DNA of 13,377 bases from Cellvibrionaceae bacterium (lineage in GTDB: Bacteria; Pseudomonadota; Gammaproteobacteria; Pseudomonadales; Cellvibrionaceae). This document shows, in pieces, positions 5,951 through 13,377 of this stretch. The translations under genes and the position numbers were made by a program. The notes below the pieces were generated by a model. The model did not search any database, had not been told where the DNA came from, and saw only the letters and a list, made by a program, of their open reading frames with translations. Within the stretch, counting starts at the first letter, position 1. The number at the start of each line of letters is the position of its first letter. The stretch covers positions 1 through 13,377 of the forward strand of contig JAOXRV010000066.1 in the NCBI GenBank assembly GCA_025800435.1, given 5' to 3'.

Positions 5951-6402
5951 TAGGGCTCTCCCGGCAGATAGGCGCTGACCGCTATCGTGCGGCTGGCATC
6001 ATAGGGCGCTTGGCCACACATACCTTTGCTCGTAATAATGTAATAGCTGGCATTGTTGGGGCTGCCGGCGCGCTGCTGGCAGCTCAAACTCGCACTGCAG
6101 CCCTCAAGCCCAGCAGTACTGTAACTGATTTGCGCAGTATTCAGCTCGGTGCAGTAGCCGTCACTGTCGCTGCGGTTTGGCTCGGCGCGCAGCAACAGAT
6201 AGCTGAGCGCGTAGTTGGCGCCACTGTCGGCGGCGTAATAGGCCCGCTGACTGTACAATTCTTGCATCGCTATCAGCGGCACAGTGGCGCTGCTACGGCT
6301 TAAGCCCAATGCCAGCGCGGCCGCAGCAATCAGCAAAAACAGCGCCACCGGCAACACAAAGCCCGCTTGATCACGGGCTGGATTTTTTAGCTTAGGGAAC
6401 AT
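5950..6402 (-). CDS. mshP: MSHA minor pilin-like protein MshP
   Basis: 150 residues with a type IV prepilin-like N-terminus: a 14-residue basic leader ending QAG, then FVLPVALFLLIAAAALALGLS as the membrane and assembly helix. The prepilin peptidase site is G14/F15. The residue at +5 of the mature protein is Val rather than the Glu of most pilins; the same lack is known in GspK/PilX-type minor pilins that sit at the fibre tip, which suggests a tip position by analogy. Cysteines occur at CTELN, GCSASLSC and MCGQ, probably forming disulfides in the periplasm. It overlaps the end of mshO by 11 nt and mshQ by 1 nt, so all three are probably translated in a coupled way. Confidence 0.85.
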   Translation of the reverse strand: MFPKLKNPARDQAGFVLPVALFLLIAAAALALGLSRSSATVPLIAMQELYSQRAYYAADSGANYALSYLLLRAEPNRSDSDGYCTELNTAQISYSTAGLEGCSASLSCQQRAGSPNNASYYIITSKGMCGQAPYDASRTIAVSAYLPGEP

Positions 6403-7162
6403 TTCGAATCACCACCGTATCGGACCCGACCAGCTGCATACGCCCGGCTTGGAAATTAAATTCGAGCGCTATCTGCGCAGCCCGGTTGTGGGGCTGGTTG
6501 TACAGGCGAAAGCCACCGCCTACCATGTCTACCTTGGGGTCGATCAAATCACCTGGGGCGCTAGGGCTAAAGCCACTAGCGCTCGGGCTGCCGATATTGG
6601 CATAGTGATACAGAGCGCCCTGGTAGCGGCAGATGGCCTGGGGCTGGCCGACAAAAAACAGCCGGCGATTATTGGCCACCCGCACAAATTGCATCGCGCG
6701 CGCCAGCACCACTGGGTTGGCGCCGCCACTGCTCGGGCTCGCCAGCGGCGCCAAAGCAGCGCCGCTATAAATCTCAGACTGATCGACCCCCCCAGCCACC
6801 ACATAGTGGGCCTGGCCGCGATCAATCTGGTAGTCGAGTAACTCAAGCCTATTACTGGGCGCCGCCTGATTATCGTTATCGGCCAGCGCTTGGGCTAATA
6901 AGCCGGCGCCAACCACCGGCAAGAAAGCGACACAGTTACCGTCACTGCTGAGCCGCACACTATTGGGCAGGGCGTGCTGCAAATGGCGGCTGATAATATT
7001 GAGCGACAAGCGCGCCCGGCTAAACAGGTCCAAACGCTGTTGAGTATCTCGATGGCCTTCCATCATATTGGCAATATAGCCGCTGCCCATGCTCGCCAGC
7101 ACCGCCACTATCACAATCACCGCGACCAACTCGACCAGGGTAAACCCCTTTTGCGACGCCAT
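6392..7162 (-). CDS. mshO: MSHA minor pilin MshO
   Basis: 256 residues. A short leader MASQKG is followed by FTLVELVAVIVIVAVLASMGSGYI, a class III prepilin signal with Glu at +5. The large C-terminal part is of the PilW/GspJ kind in size and position: DLFSRARLSLNIISRHLQHALPNSVR is the helix-to-globular transition, then a beta-rich domain with CVAFLPVVGAG and ALYHYANIG. It is probably part of the initiating minor-pilin complex in the inner membrane. Its ATG overlaps the mshD stop by one base (TGATG), and GAGG lies nine bases upstream. It overlaps mshP by 11 nt. Confidence 0.87.
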   Translation of the reverse strand: MASQKGFTLVELVAVIVIVAVLASMGSGYIANMMEGHRDTQQRLDLFSRARLSLNIISRHLQHALPNSVRLSSDGNCVAFLPVVGAGLLAQALADNDNQAAPSNRLELLDYQIDRGQAHYVVAGGVDQSEIYSGAALAPLASPSSGGANPVVLARAMQFVRVANNRRLFFVGQPQAICRYQGALYHYANIGSPSASGFSPSAPGDLIDPKVDMVGGGFRLYNQPHNRAAQIALEFNFQAGRMQLVGSDTVVIRNVP

Positions 7163-7665
7163 CAGTAATTGCCTCGATAGCTGGCCAAAGTAACTTCAGC
7201 GCGACCGCTGCGCGCGGTGACCGAGATCAAACGCAGCTGTCCGCCGCCGCTGGCGCCGCTAACCGCAAAGCCACCGCCCTCAGTTACCTCAACTTCAATT
7301 TGGCAAGCGCGGGCACTGTTATCCAGCTGGCGGTGATAATCGCCGACATCATCAAGGCCGCTACTGCTGACAATCGGTGCGCAGGCCTGCGCGCCGGCTT
7401 GGCCGCTGCCACACGCGGGTAAACCGCCGACGGGGGTATTATTAGCAAACGGACGCAGCGAGATCTCATCCAACTTGGCCTTGGCACATTGCAGCGCACG
7501 GCTTTGCTCGATCGGGCTGATGCTGTTACTTGCAGAGCGCGAAAAGGACAGCGTCAGCGCCCCCATCACAGTCGCAAGCACCACGATCAGCACCACCAAT
7601 TCAAGCAGGGTAAAACCCTTGGCAGGCTGGATATTCGACAGCTTGGCTCTCATTGTGTTATTCAT
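7162..7665 (-). CDS. mshD: MSHA minor pilin MshD
   Basis: About 167 residues from the ATG at 7665. Leader up to QPAKG, then FTLLELVVLIVVLATVMGALTLSFS, with Glu at +5. The PilV/GspI-like region SRALQCAKAKLDEISLRPF follows, then a small beta domain with four cysteines (LQCAK, LPACG, AQACAP, RACQIE) that could form two disulfides. The frame stays open to a TTG at 7701, but that would give a longer leader; an ATG at 7653 is another possible start. No clear Shine-Dalgarno decides. It follows mshC after 52 bp and touches mshO by one base. Confidence 0.83.
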   Translation of the reverse strand: MNNTMRAKLSNIQPAKGFTLLELVVLIVVLATVMGALTLSFSRSASNSISPIEQSRALQCAKAKLDEISLRPFANNTPVGGLPACGSGQAGAQACAPIVSSSGLDDVGDYHRQLDNSARACQIEVEVTEGGGFAVSGASGGGQLRLISVTARSGRAEVTLASYRGNY

Positions 7666-7717
7666 ATTTGGCAGTTTCGATTCGCAATTTCTAACCGACA
7701 AACCCGATTGCTAAAAG

Positions 7718-8182
7718 CTAATTGGCAACGCCGGTGGCCGCCACCGTGATCGTCGCCGAGGCCTGACCCAGGCGCATAGTTAATACCACGGGGCTGGCCC
7801 GGCCCAACTTATCGAAGCGGATACTGGTCGCATTAAGCTGCACACCATGGCCCAGCTCAAGCGGGTATTGAGTGTTACCCAGCAGTAAACTGCTGCCACT
7901 GTCACGCACATCGATACGATTGGCGCTGCTCACAAACTCTATACTGCGGCCAGCTCCGGCCTTGGCCATGGCCAAGTGCTGAGCGCTGCGCAGGGCGAGC
8001 AAGACCTGATCGCGGCTGGCCTGTAACACTTGCACCTCGGACTTGCGCCCCAGGCCCTGGGCCGATATTGCCAATACCGCCACCACAATCATTACCGCGA
8101 CCAGTTCAATTAAGGTAAAGCCTCGCTGGGTGCGTGCCGGCAAGGTTTGCTGCATCACGCCCGACTGTGCTGGCACCGCCAT
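7718..8182 (-). CDS. mshC: MSHA minor pilin MshC
   Basis: 154 residues from the ATG at 8182. Prepilin leader ends PARTQRG, then FTLIELVAVMIVVAVLAISAQG, with Glu at +5. The C-terminal domain is of the GspH/FimT kind in length and order: DQVLLALRSAQHLAMAKAG at the helix end, then a strand-rich domain (IEFVSSANRIDVRDSG, ATSIRFDKLGRASPVVLTM). The frame is open into mshA (to 8380), but that part would overlap the pilin gene in another frame and is rejected. An ATG at 8155, giving a 12-residue leader, is an alternative; neither start has a strong ribosome binding site. It starts 16 bp after the mshA stop. Confidence 0.83.
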   Translation of the reverse strand: MAVPAQSGVMQQTLPARTQRGFTLIELVAVMIVVAVLAISAQGLGRKSEVQVLQASRDQVLLALRSAQHLAMAKAGAGRSIEFVSSANRIDVRDSGSSLLLGNTQYPLELGHGVQLNATSIRFDKLGRASPVVLTMRLGQASATITVAATGVAN

Positions 8183-8198
8183 TGATTTAGTCGACGCT

Positions 8199-8624
8199 TT
8201 AGTTTGCCACGCGATAGGCAGTAAAGGTAGCGTCTGGCTCATCGGCATCATTGCTGTCATCGTCATCCGAATCAAAATAAACTGTGCACTGGGCCGAGTC
8301 GCCCTCGCCGCTGCCGATTGTCGCCGATATGATTTTATAGCGTGCATTGGGCAGGCCACCGTCGAGCAGTGCCGCGGCATCGGTGCAATTTGTCACATTG
8401 GCAACCGCCGTGGGCGTGGTCAGGCCAGCATCGTCGGCCAGGTTATTGGCGTGATTGAGGGCCGAGGCACTACCGAGGCCGCCGGCCACACCCAGCACCG
8501 CAGACTCTTCCGCAGCAGTGGATAGGTCGACAAACTTCGGCAGCGCAGTGGCCGCCAAAATACCGAGAATGACAATGACTGCCACCAATTCAATTAAAGT
8601 AAAACCACTTTGTTGCTTTTTCAT
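8199..8624 (-). CDS. mshA: MSHA major pilin subunit MshA
   Basis: 141 residues. Leader MKKQQSG, then FTLIELVAVIVILGILAATALPKFVDLSTAAEESAVLGVAGGL, the type IVa pilin helix with Glu at +5 and the A-P-x-F-x-D-L segment typical of MshA/MshB. The small globular domain has two cysteines (80 and 113), spaced as in a pilin disulfide loop, and an acidic stretch (DSDDDDSNDADEPD, 118-131) between them and the C-terminus, shorter than the Vibrio pilin. The ATG at 8624 is chosen because GGAG lies six bases upstream; a TTG at 8636 lies before that site. MshA versus MshB cannot be told from sequence; as the only pilin of this type here it is taken as the fibre subunit. It is separated from mshG by 33 bp. 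Confidence 0.87.
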   Translation of the reverse strand: MKKQQSGFTLIELVAVIVILGILAATALPKFVDLSTAAEESAVLGVAGGLGSASALNHANNLADDAGLTTPTAVANVTNCTDAAALLDGGLPNARYKIISATIGSGEGDSAQCTVYFDSDDDDSNDADEPDATFTAYRVAN

Positions 8625-8630
8625 AACGTT

Positions 8631-8634
8631 CTCC
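8631..8634 (-). promoter_or_regulatory. Shine-Dalgarno site fixing the pilin start
   Basis: GGAG on the minus strand, six bases before the ATG at 8624. It rules out the in-frame TTG at 8636 as the start and gives a seven-residue leader (MKKQQSG) of usual length. Confidence 0.75.
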
Positions 8635-8657
8635 AAGTATGGCGTTAAGATTTCCAG

Positions 8658-9878
8658 TTACTTTTGTATTTCCAAAAGGTCCCACATGGGCACAAAAATG
8701 CCCAGCGCCAGCACCATTACAAAGGCAGCCATCACCACGATCATAATGGGCTCGATTTTGGCTCCAAGCCGTTTCAAGTCATAATCCACTTCACTTTCGT
8801 AAAAGTAGGCAACTTCATCAAGCAGTTCCTCTACTCGTCCACTCTCCTCGCCGACGCCGATCATTTGCAGCACCAACGGCGGAAACACACGCACCTGCCC
8901 GTGGGCCTGTAGCAAACCATCGCCGCGTTCAACCGAGCGGCGAATGCTGTGAATCTGTTCGCTCAAATAAAAGTTATCTAGCGCTGCCGCCACCAAACCA
9001 AGCGACTGATTTATCGGCACGCCGGCGCGCAACATTAAAGACAGGCCACGCGCATAACGGGCCATAGAGCCCTGCTTAATCAAGCTGCCGACCAAGGGCA
9101 GGTTAAGGCGCCAGCGGCCCCAGTAGCGTTGACCAGCTTCGGTTTTTATATAGCGAGAAACAGCCACCGCAGTTAACACCAGCGCGGCTAACATATGGGG
9201 CCAGTAGTTGACGAAAAAATCAGACATACCAATCAACAAGCGCGTTGCCCAGGGCAGCTCGGCGCCAAACTTATTGTACATATCGGAAAATGCCGGAATC
9301 ACCTTAATATTGACCACGGCAATGGCAACCACCAGTGCGCCGACCACAAACATGGGGTAACGCAGCGCCGCCGACAAGCGCTTGCGGCTTTCAATATCCT
9401 GCTGGATATAGCCGGCAATTTGTTTAAAGGTCTGTTCCAGTTGACCGGCATTTTCACCGGCATCAACCATCGATACAAACATGCGGTCAAACACACTGGG
9501 GTGGTGACGCAGTGCATTGGCCAGACTTGAGCCGGACTCTAGCTGCTCGACCAAATCTGTCAGTACACGTTTAAGCCCCTGGTGTTTACAGGTTCCCGCC
9601 AGCCCGCGTAGGGCCTTAACCAAGGGAATCCCCGAGCGACTAATGGTGTACATCTGGCGTGCAAACATCATTAGCTCTTGGTCGCTAACCGCCTCTAAGC
9701 CGAGCACATAATGCAGTTGCTGGCGCCAGCTTTCGCGCTCTTTATGCAGTTCTATTTGCAGCGGAATTATGCCGCGTTCAGCCAGGCGGTTGGCCACTAT
9801 ATCGGCGTTAATCGCCTCGTATACGCCGCTGGTTTTGCGCCCGTCAGCAGTTCGACCTGTATAGTTAAAGCTGGCCAT
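8658..9878 (-). CDS. mshG: MSHA inner-membrane platform protein MshG (PilC/GspF family)
   Basis: 406 residues, the family's usual size. It is the inner-membrane scaffold that couples the MshE motor to pilin polymerisation. Two repeated GspF domains are seen: one at about 68-195 (LMMFARQMYTISRSGIPLVKALRGLA, then EQLESGSSLANALRHHPSVF and GENAGQLEQTF), one at about 270-397 (SMARYARGLSLMLRAGVPINQSLGLV, then GVGEESGRVEELLDEVAYFYESE). Membrane segments are at about 174-194, 226-243 and 375-396. Its ATG is two bases after the mshE stop, so the pair is translationally tight. The C-terminal IEPIMIVVMAAFVMVLALGIFVPMW is characteristic. Confidence 0.93.
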   Translation of the reverse strand: MASFNYTGRTADGRKTSGVYEAINADIVANRLAERGIIPLQIELHKERESWRQQLHYVLGLEAVSDQELMMFARQMYTISRSGIPLVKALRGLAGTCKHQGLKRVLTDLVEQLESGSSLANALRHHPSVFDRMFVSMVDAGENAGQLEQTFKQIAGYIQQDIESRKRLSAALRYPMFVVGALVVAIAVVNIKVIPAFSDMYNKFGAELPWATRLLIGMSDFFVNYWPHMLAALVLTAVAVSRYIKTEAGQRYWGRWRLNLPLVGSLIKQGSMARYARGLSLMLRAGVPINQSLGLVAAALDNFYLSEQIHSIRRSVERGDGLLQAHGQVRVFPPLVLQMIGVGEESGRVEELLDEVAYFYESEVDYDLKRLGAKIEPIMIVVMAAFVMVLALGIFVPMWDLLEIQK

Positions 9879-9880
9879 GA

Positions 9881-11617
9881 CTACGCCACACCTGACATAT
9901 CGACAGGCTCATCATCGAGCATGGCACAGACCTTGACCACCTCTTCCATGGAGGTGATACCGTTTAAGGCATAGGCCAAGGCGCTGCGCCCCAAGGGGAT
10001 AAAGTTTTTTTGCGACATGGCGGTTTGATTAAAGCCCTCCACATCGCGGGCGCGCAAGGCCTGGGCCATTGTTTCATTGACATCCAGCATTTCAAAAATA
10101 CCCACTCGACCGCGATAGCCGGTATGGTTGCAGTTGTTACAGCCTGTGCCCTGCAACATACGGCTACTGTCTTGCCCCTGCACGCCCAGGTTGCGCTCAA
10201 TAAATGCCAGCTCAGCAGCACTGGGCACATAGGGTGCGGCACAAGCCCGGCACACGCGCCGGATCAGGCGCTGGGCGATAACGGTTTTTAGCGAGGCCGC
10301 CACCAGATACGGGTCTACCCCCATATCCACCAGCCGCAATGCCGAACTGACCGCGTCGTTGGTGTGCAAGGTCGACAGTACCAAGTGGCCGGTCATGGCG
10401 GCGCGCATGGCTATTTCGGCAGAATCCGCATCGCGGATCTCGCCCACCAACAGCACATCGGGATCTTGACGCAAAGAGGCGCGCAACACAGTGGTAAAAT
10501 CAAGCCCGATTTTTTCGTTAATTTGAACCTGATTGATCCTCGGCAAGCGGTATTCAACCGGATCTTCAACGGTAATAATTTTTTTGTCCGCGCGGTTTAA
10601 CTCAGACACCGCGCCATAGAGCGTAGTGGTTTTACCCGAGCCAGTGGGGCCAGTCACCAGAATTAGGCCATGGGGCCGGCGAATCGCGCGCCCAAAACGC
10701 TGCACATGGGCAGGGCTCATACCCACTTTATCGAGTGGCAACACCCCCTGAGTTTGATCGAGCACCCGCAACACCACCGATTCGCCATGCTGTACCGGCA
10801 TAGTCGAAACCCGCACATCGATCTTATGGTCGCGCACTTGCAAATTGAAACGCCCATCCTGGGGCATGCGCTTTTCCGAAATATCCAAACTGGCCATCAA
10901 TTTCAGACGCACCACAAGCGCCCCGGCAATGCTGGTTTCGTTGACAATTTGCTCGTATAACACACCGTCAACGCGGCGCCGAATTCGCAGCACGGTTTCA
11001 TCGGGTTCGATATGAATATCCGAGGCCTTGTTTTGCACCGCCTCTTCAAACAGCTTTTCCAACAGCCGCACCACCGGTGCATCGCTCTCTTCTACCTCGC
11101 CCAAGATACTGCCCACTGATACGGTGTTCTCGGCAATTTCATCTTCTAGCTCACCGGCCAAGCTGGCGATCTCATCGGTTTGCTGGTAGGCGCGATCGAG
11201 CAGGTCCATCACCTGGCTTTCTCTGGCGATATTGGCACTGATTGGCTTGGCCAGAAATTTACGCACCTCGTCCAGGCCAAAAATATCAGAGGGGTCAGCC
11301 ATCGCCACTTGCACACAGCCCTCACGTTCACCCAGGCAAATGATGCGATAGCGTCGCGCCAGGGTTTCGGGCAGCAGTTGTATCTGCTCGGCGGAGATCT
11401 GCAAGCGATCCAGGTCGATATAGGGGATACCGAGTTGGGCCGACAAAATCTGCAACAGCTGGTCTTCGTTCACCAGTTGCATCTGCACCAGAGTTCGACC
11501 GAGCTTGCGACCACTGCGCTTCTGCTCGGCCAGGGCAGCGTCAAGCTGGGCAGCGCTGATGACGCCCTGCTCAATTAATATATCGCCGATACGAATGCGC
11601 TTAACTGGACTATTCAT
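9881..11617 (-). CDS. mshE: MSHA pilus extension ATPase MshE (c-di-GMP-binding GspE/PilB type)
   Basis: 578 residues. Residues 7-61 form two copies of the MshEN c-di-GMP motif: the first runs RIGDILIEQG and ends at Gln32, the second runs KLGRTLVQM and ends at Gln61. Arg9 and Gln32 sit at positions expected for the family. The motor domain follows: GPTGSGKT Walker A (323-330), Asp box EDPVEYRL (351-358), Walker B LLVGEIRD (389-396), His box HLVLSTLHTNDA (411-422), and a zinc-type tetracysteine CRAC (456-459) with CNNC (493-496). All key residues are present. ATPase action in the cytoplasm drives pilus extension. The start overlaps the mshN end by 8 nt, with GAGG nine bases upstream. Second-messenger control is inferred from the motif. 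Confidence 0.95.
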   Translation of the reverse strand: MNSPVKRIRIGDILIEQGVISAAQLDAALAEQKRSGRKLGRTLVQMQLVNEDQLLQILSAQLGIPYIDLDRLQISAEQIQLLPETLARRYRIICLGEREGCVQVAMADPSDIFGLDEVRKFLAKPISANIARESQVMDLLDRAYQQTDEIASLAGELEDEIAENTVSVGSILGEVEESDAPVVRLLEKLFEEAVQNKASDIHIEPDETVLRIRRRVDGVLYEQIVNETSIAGALVVRLKLMASLDISEKRMPQDGRFNLQVRDHKIDVRVSTMPVQHGESVVLRVLDQTQGVLPLDKVGMSPAHVQRFGRAIRRPHGLILVTGPTGSGKTTTLYGAVSELNRADKKIITVEDPVEYRLPRINQVQINEKIGLDFTTVLRASLRQDPDVLLVGEIRDADSAEIAMRAAMTGHLVLSTLHTNDAVSSALRLVDMGVDPYLVAASLKTVIAQRLIRRVCRACAAPYVPSAAELAFIERNLGVQGQDSSRMLQGTGCNNCNHTGYRGRVGIFEMLDVNETMAQALRARDVEGFNQTAMSQKNFIPLGRSALAYALNGITSMEEVVKVCAMLDDEPVDMSGVA

Positions 11618-12785
11618 GCAAACTTACCTCAATCGCATTTTGCGCCCTATTCGCGCCCAGCACCCGCAGGCGTTTATCGATAAAGCTCAACACCTGGGCC
11701 TGGCCCGAATTGGTTTGCCGGGCTTTCACGTAAGCCGCCACCGCATCGGGCTGGTGTAGCGCTTCAAGACAGGAGGCCAAACCCAACCAATAGGCACCGG
11801 CATTCGGCTGGCGCTCAAGCAAACGGCGATAAAGCGCAGCGGCCGCTCCATAGTTCTGGGTTTTATGCAATAGCGCGGCTTTAAGCTGATAAAATTCAAG
11901 CTGTTTGATACTCGGGCTTAACGGCGTCAGCAAGGCCAGTGCCGCTTGGCTTTGACCCTGGGCATTAAGCAACATCGACCTGGCCCAGGCCTGTTGCGCC
12001 TGTGGCCAGGGCTTATCGGCGATGGTGGCGGCACTCTGCCAAGCCCGGTGTTGCAAATAATGCTGTAATAAAATCTTTGCTACGGGCCAGCTTTCGGCGG
12101 CTGGCCACTGGCCCAGCGCGGTCTCCAATAACTCGCGGCCCTGCTCAAGCTGGCCCTGCTGCCAGAGCTTTTGGGCCTGCTGGATCTGAGCCGTAGCCAC
12201 GCTGCTGCGGCTGCGCCGAATCGATAACAGCGGCTCGGCGCTGGCCACTGCCGGGGCGGCGCTGAGCACGGCCGGGGCGGCATTGTCGGGCACTGCAACA
12301 GGGGTTGCCAGGACTTTGGCCTTTGCCTGCCGCTTAGGCTGCGTCCCCGCCACGCCCCCGGGCATGGCTCTGGGCACAGCATCTAGGCCTAGCAGACTCG
12401 GATGACTGACGGCTTGCGCCGGTATGCGCAAGGCCCCCGGCAAGCGATATTGAGCGCCGTCTGCAGCCAAGCTATTTAAGTGAGCCAGCCCAAATGGCGT
12501 GGGCATGGGCACGGCGCCCGCTGATGATGCCAACGCTGGCGCCACGGTTGCCGACACAGGCACCACAGTTGCCACTGACTCGACTGGAGAAACTTTAGGC
12601 TCTAGCTTCAGTGGCGACAACAGCGACCCAAACGGCCACTGCCAAGCAATCAGAAAACCCAACACAAGTGCCAGCACTAGCATCAATGGTTTTAGCCAGG
12701 GCCTGATATAAAACCGCAACACCTGCCTGCCCGAATGGCTAAAGTGAGCCTGCAACTGCGCTTTTTGCTCTGTGACTAACTCCAC
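11610..12785 (-). CDS. mshN: MSHA biogenesis TPR protein MshN
   Basis: 391 residues from GTG at 12785 (a TTG one codon earlier is the alternative). GGAGG lies nine bases before the GTG. The N-terminal part is short and cytoplasmic; residues about 31-50 (LKPLMLVLALVLGFLIAWQW) are a membrane anchor. A low-complexity Ala/Pro/Val-rich linker follows, and the C-terminal half is of tetratricopeptide repeat type (IQQAQKLWQQGQLEQGRELLETAL, QGQSQAALALLTPL, TQNYGAAAALYRRLLERQPNAGAYW). TPR parts of pilus assembly proteins work as periplasmic binding scaffolds. It overlaps mshM by 10 nt and mshE by 8 nt. The longer frame up to 12842 overlaps mshM further and is not needed. Confidence 0.85.
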   Translation of the reverse strand: MELVTEQKAQLQAHFSHSGRQVLRFYIRPWLKPLMLVLALVLGFLIAWQWPFGSLLSPLKLEPKVSPVESVATVVPVSATVAPALASSAGAVPMPTPFGLAHLNSLAADGAQYRLPGALRIPAQAVSHPSLLGLDAVPRAMPGGVAGTQPKRQAKAKVLATPVAVPDNAAPAVLSAAPAVASAEPLLSIRRSRSSVATAQIQQAQKLWQQGQLEQGRELLETALGQWPAAESWPVAKILLQHYLQHRAWQSAATIADKPWPQAQQAWARSMLLNAQGQSQAALALLTPLSPSIKQLEFYQLKAALLHKTQNYGAAAALYRRLLERQPNAGAYWLGLASCLEALHQPDAVAAYVKARQTNSGQAQVLSFIDKRLRVLGANRAQNAIEVSLHE

Positions 12786-13377
12786 CAAGCGAATCCTCCA
12801 GGCATTAATACAACCGCGGCAAGCGCCGCCGCTTTGGCCCACAAGGGCATGGTTTTTGGCTCTGTATCCAAGCTTGAGTGATTGAGCGCGGTCGATGAAT
12901 CCAGCAGTGCCTGCAACACATCGGAGCGCTGCACTTGATTGCGGCCGGCGGCGTAGGCGCTCATTAAGGCCTTATCGCCGAGTACGTTCAGCAGGCGCGG
13001 GTTGCCACCACTGCGAGCAATTAGTAATTTGGTCGCGGCTGGGGCAAACAGCTTTCGCACCGCACCCGCCACCGCTAGGCGTCGCTCCAGGTAAGCGGCC
13101 GCATCGCACTCGCTTAAATTGCTCAACTGCGCCTGATAGGCAATCCGCTGACTCAATTGACGCAAATCCGCGCGCTGTAACAGCTGGTCGAGTTCAGGTT
13201 GCCCGAGTAAGATAATTTGTAACAATTTGCGTTTCGAAGTTTCCAAATTGCTCAGCAGGCGCAGCGCTTCCAGGGTATCCCTGGGCATGGCCTGGGCTTC
13301 ATCGATCAGGAATATTACTTTTTTACCGGCGCGCGCCAGTTGTACCAAGCGCTTTTGAATATGCAGTAGCACCCGAT
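12776..13377 (-). CDS. mshM: MSHA biogenesis ATPase MshM (ExeA-like AAA), partial: 5' end beyond window
   Basis: About 200 C-terminal residues are visible; the gene runs off the right edge. The visible part holds Walker B VIFLIDEAQAM, the sensor segment EALRLLSNLETSKRKLLQIILLGQPEL, an Arg-containing LRQLSQRIAYQ, and GGNPRLLNVLGDKALM. This is the signature of the ExeA/GspA-type AAA ATPase, and MshM belongs to that family. The Walker A lies outside the window. After the AAA part a short hydrophobic segment (PLWAKAAALAAVVLMPGGFAWW) ends the protein, so it may be tail-anchored in the inner membrane; it lacks the periplasmic peptidoglycan-binding part of ExeA. It overlaps mshN by 10 nt. Confidence 0.88.
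   Translation of the reverse strand, partial: RVLLHIQKRLVQLARAGKKVIFLIDEAQAMPRDTLEALRLLSNLETSKRKLLQIILLGQPELDQLLQRADLRQLSQRIAYQAQLSNLSECDAAAYLERRLAVAGAVRKLFAPAATKLLIARSGGNPRLLNVLGDKALMSAYAAGRNQVQRSDVLQALLDSSTALNHSSLDTEPKTMPLWAKAAALAAVVLMPGGFAWWS
12795..12799 (-). promoter_or_regulatory. Shine-Dalgarno site before mshN
   Basis: GGAGG on the minus strand, inside the end of mshM. It lies six bases before TTG (12788) and nine before GTG (12785), supporting a non-ATG start there. Confidence 0.65.

Noticed and set aside
8183..8380. Upstream extension of mshC into mshA
   Set aside because: It would read through the pilin gene in another frame with low-complexity residues; the prepilin leader begins at 8182 or 8155.
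12786..12842. Upstream extension of mshN
   Set aside because: It lies within mshM, lacks a ribosome binding site, and the GGAGG at 12795-12799 points to the start at 12785/12788.

Overview
The window looks like chromosomal DNA of a free-living, probably marine gammaproteobacterium. The closest fit by protein style is a Cellvibrionales/Alteromonadales-type organism, because it carries an MSHA pilus locus, a TusA close to that of E. coli, a YheU protein and a GcvR-like double-ACT regulator. This placement is inference from gene content only. No tRNA, rRNA, CRISPR array or transposase gene is visible.

Left end (1-394): no protein gene is supported, but the DNA is full of repeats. A long imperfect inverted repeat (30-46 with 187-203) encloses a row of short hairpins. 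A 14-bp perfect palindrome lies at 287-320. A short direct repeat (243-275 and 413-445) duplicates the 3' coding end of tusA. Together these look like the edge or remnant of an integrated or structured element.

Housekeeping block (395-3290): tusA on the minus strand; an unrecognised 128-residue protein and a small ABM-fold protein on the plus strand; then a minus-strand pair of an exported methyltransferase-like protein and a YheU-family protein that overlap by 4 nt; and a divergent GcvR-like ACT protein on the plus strand.

MSHA pilus block (3329 to the right edge, all minus strand): in transcription order mshM (5' end outside the window), mshN, mshE, mshG, one major-pilin gene (mshA), mshC, mshD, mshO, mshP and mshQ. 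The genes are packed with overlaps of 1-11 nt or gaps of 2-52 nt, so this is very probably one operon read from beyond the right edge. MshM (AAA ATPase) and MshN (TPR, membrane-anchored) belong to the assembly machinery. MshE is the extension motor with an N-terminal c-di-GMP-binding MshEN domain. MshG is the inner-membrane platform. MshA forms the fibre. MshC, MshD, MshO and MshP are minor (pseudo)pilins that probably prime the fibre. MshQ is a large secreted protein that probably sits at the tip or surface. mshF and a second major-pilin-like gene (mshB), both present in the classical Vibrio locus, are absent between mshG and mshC.
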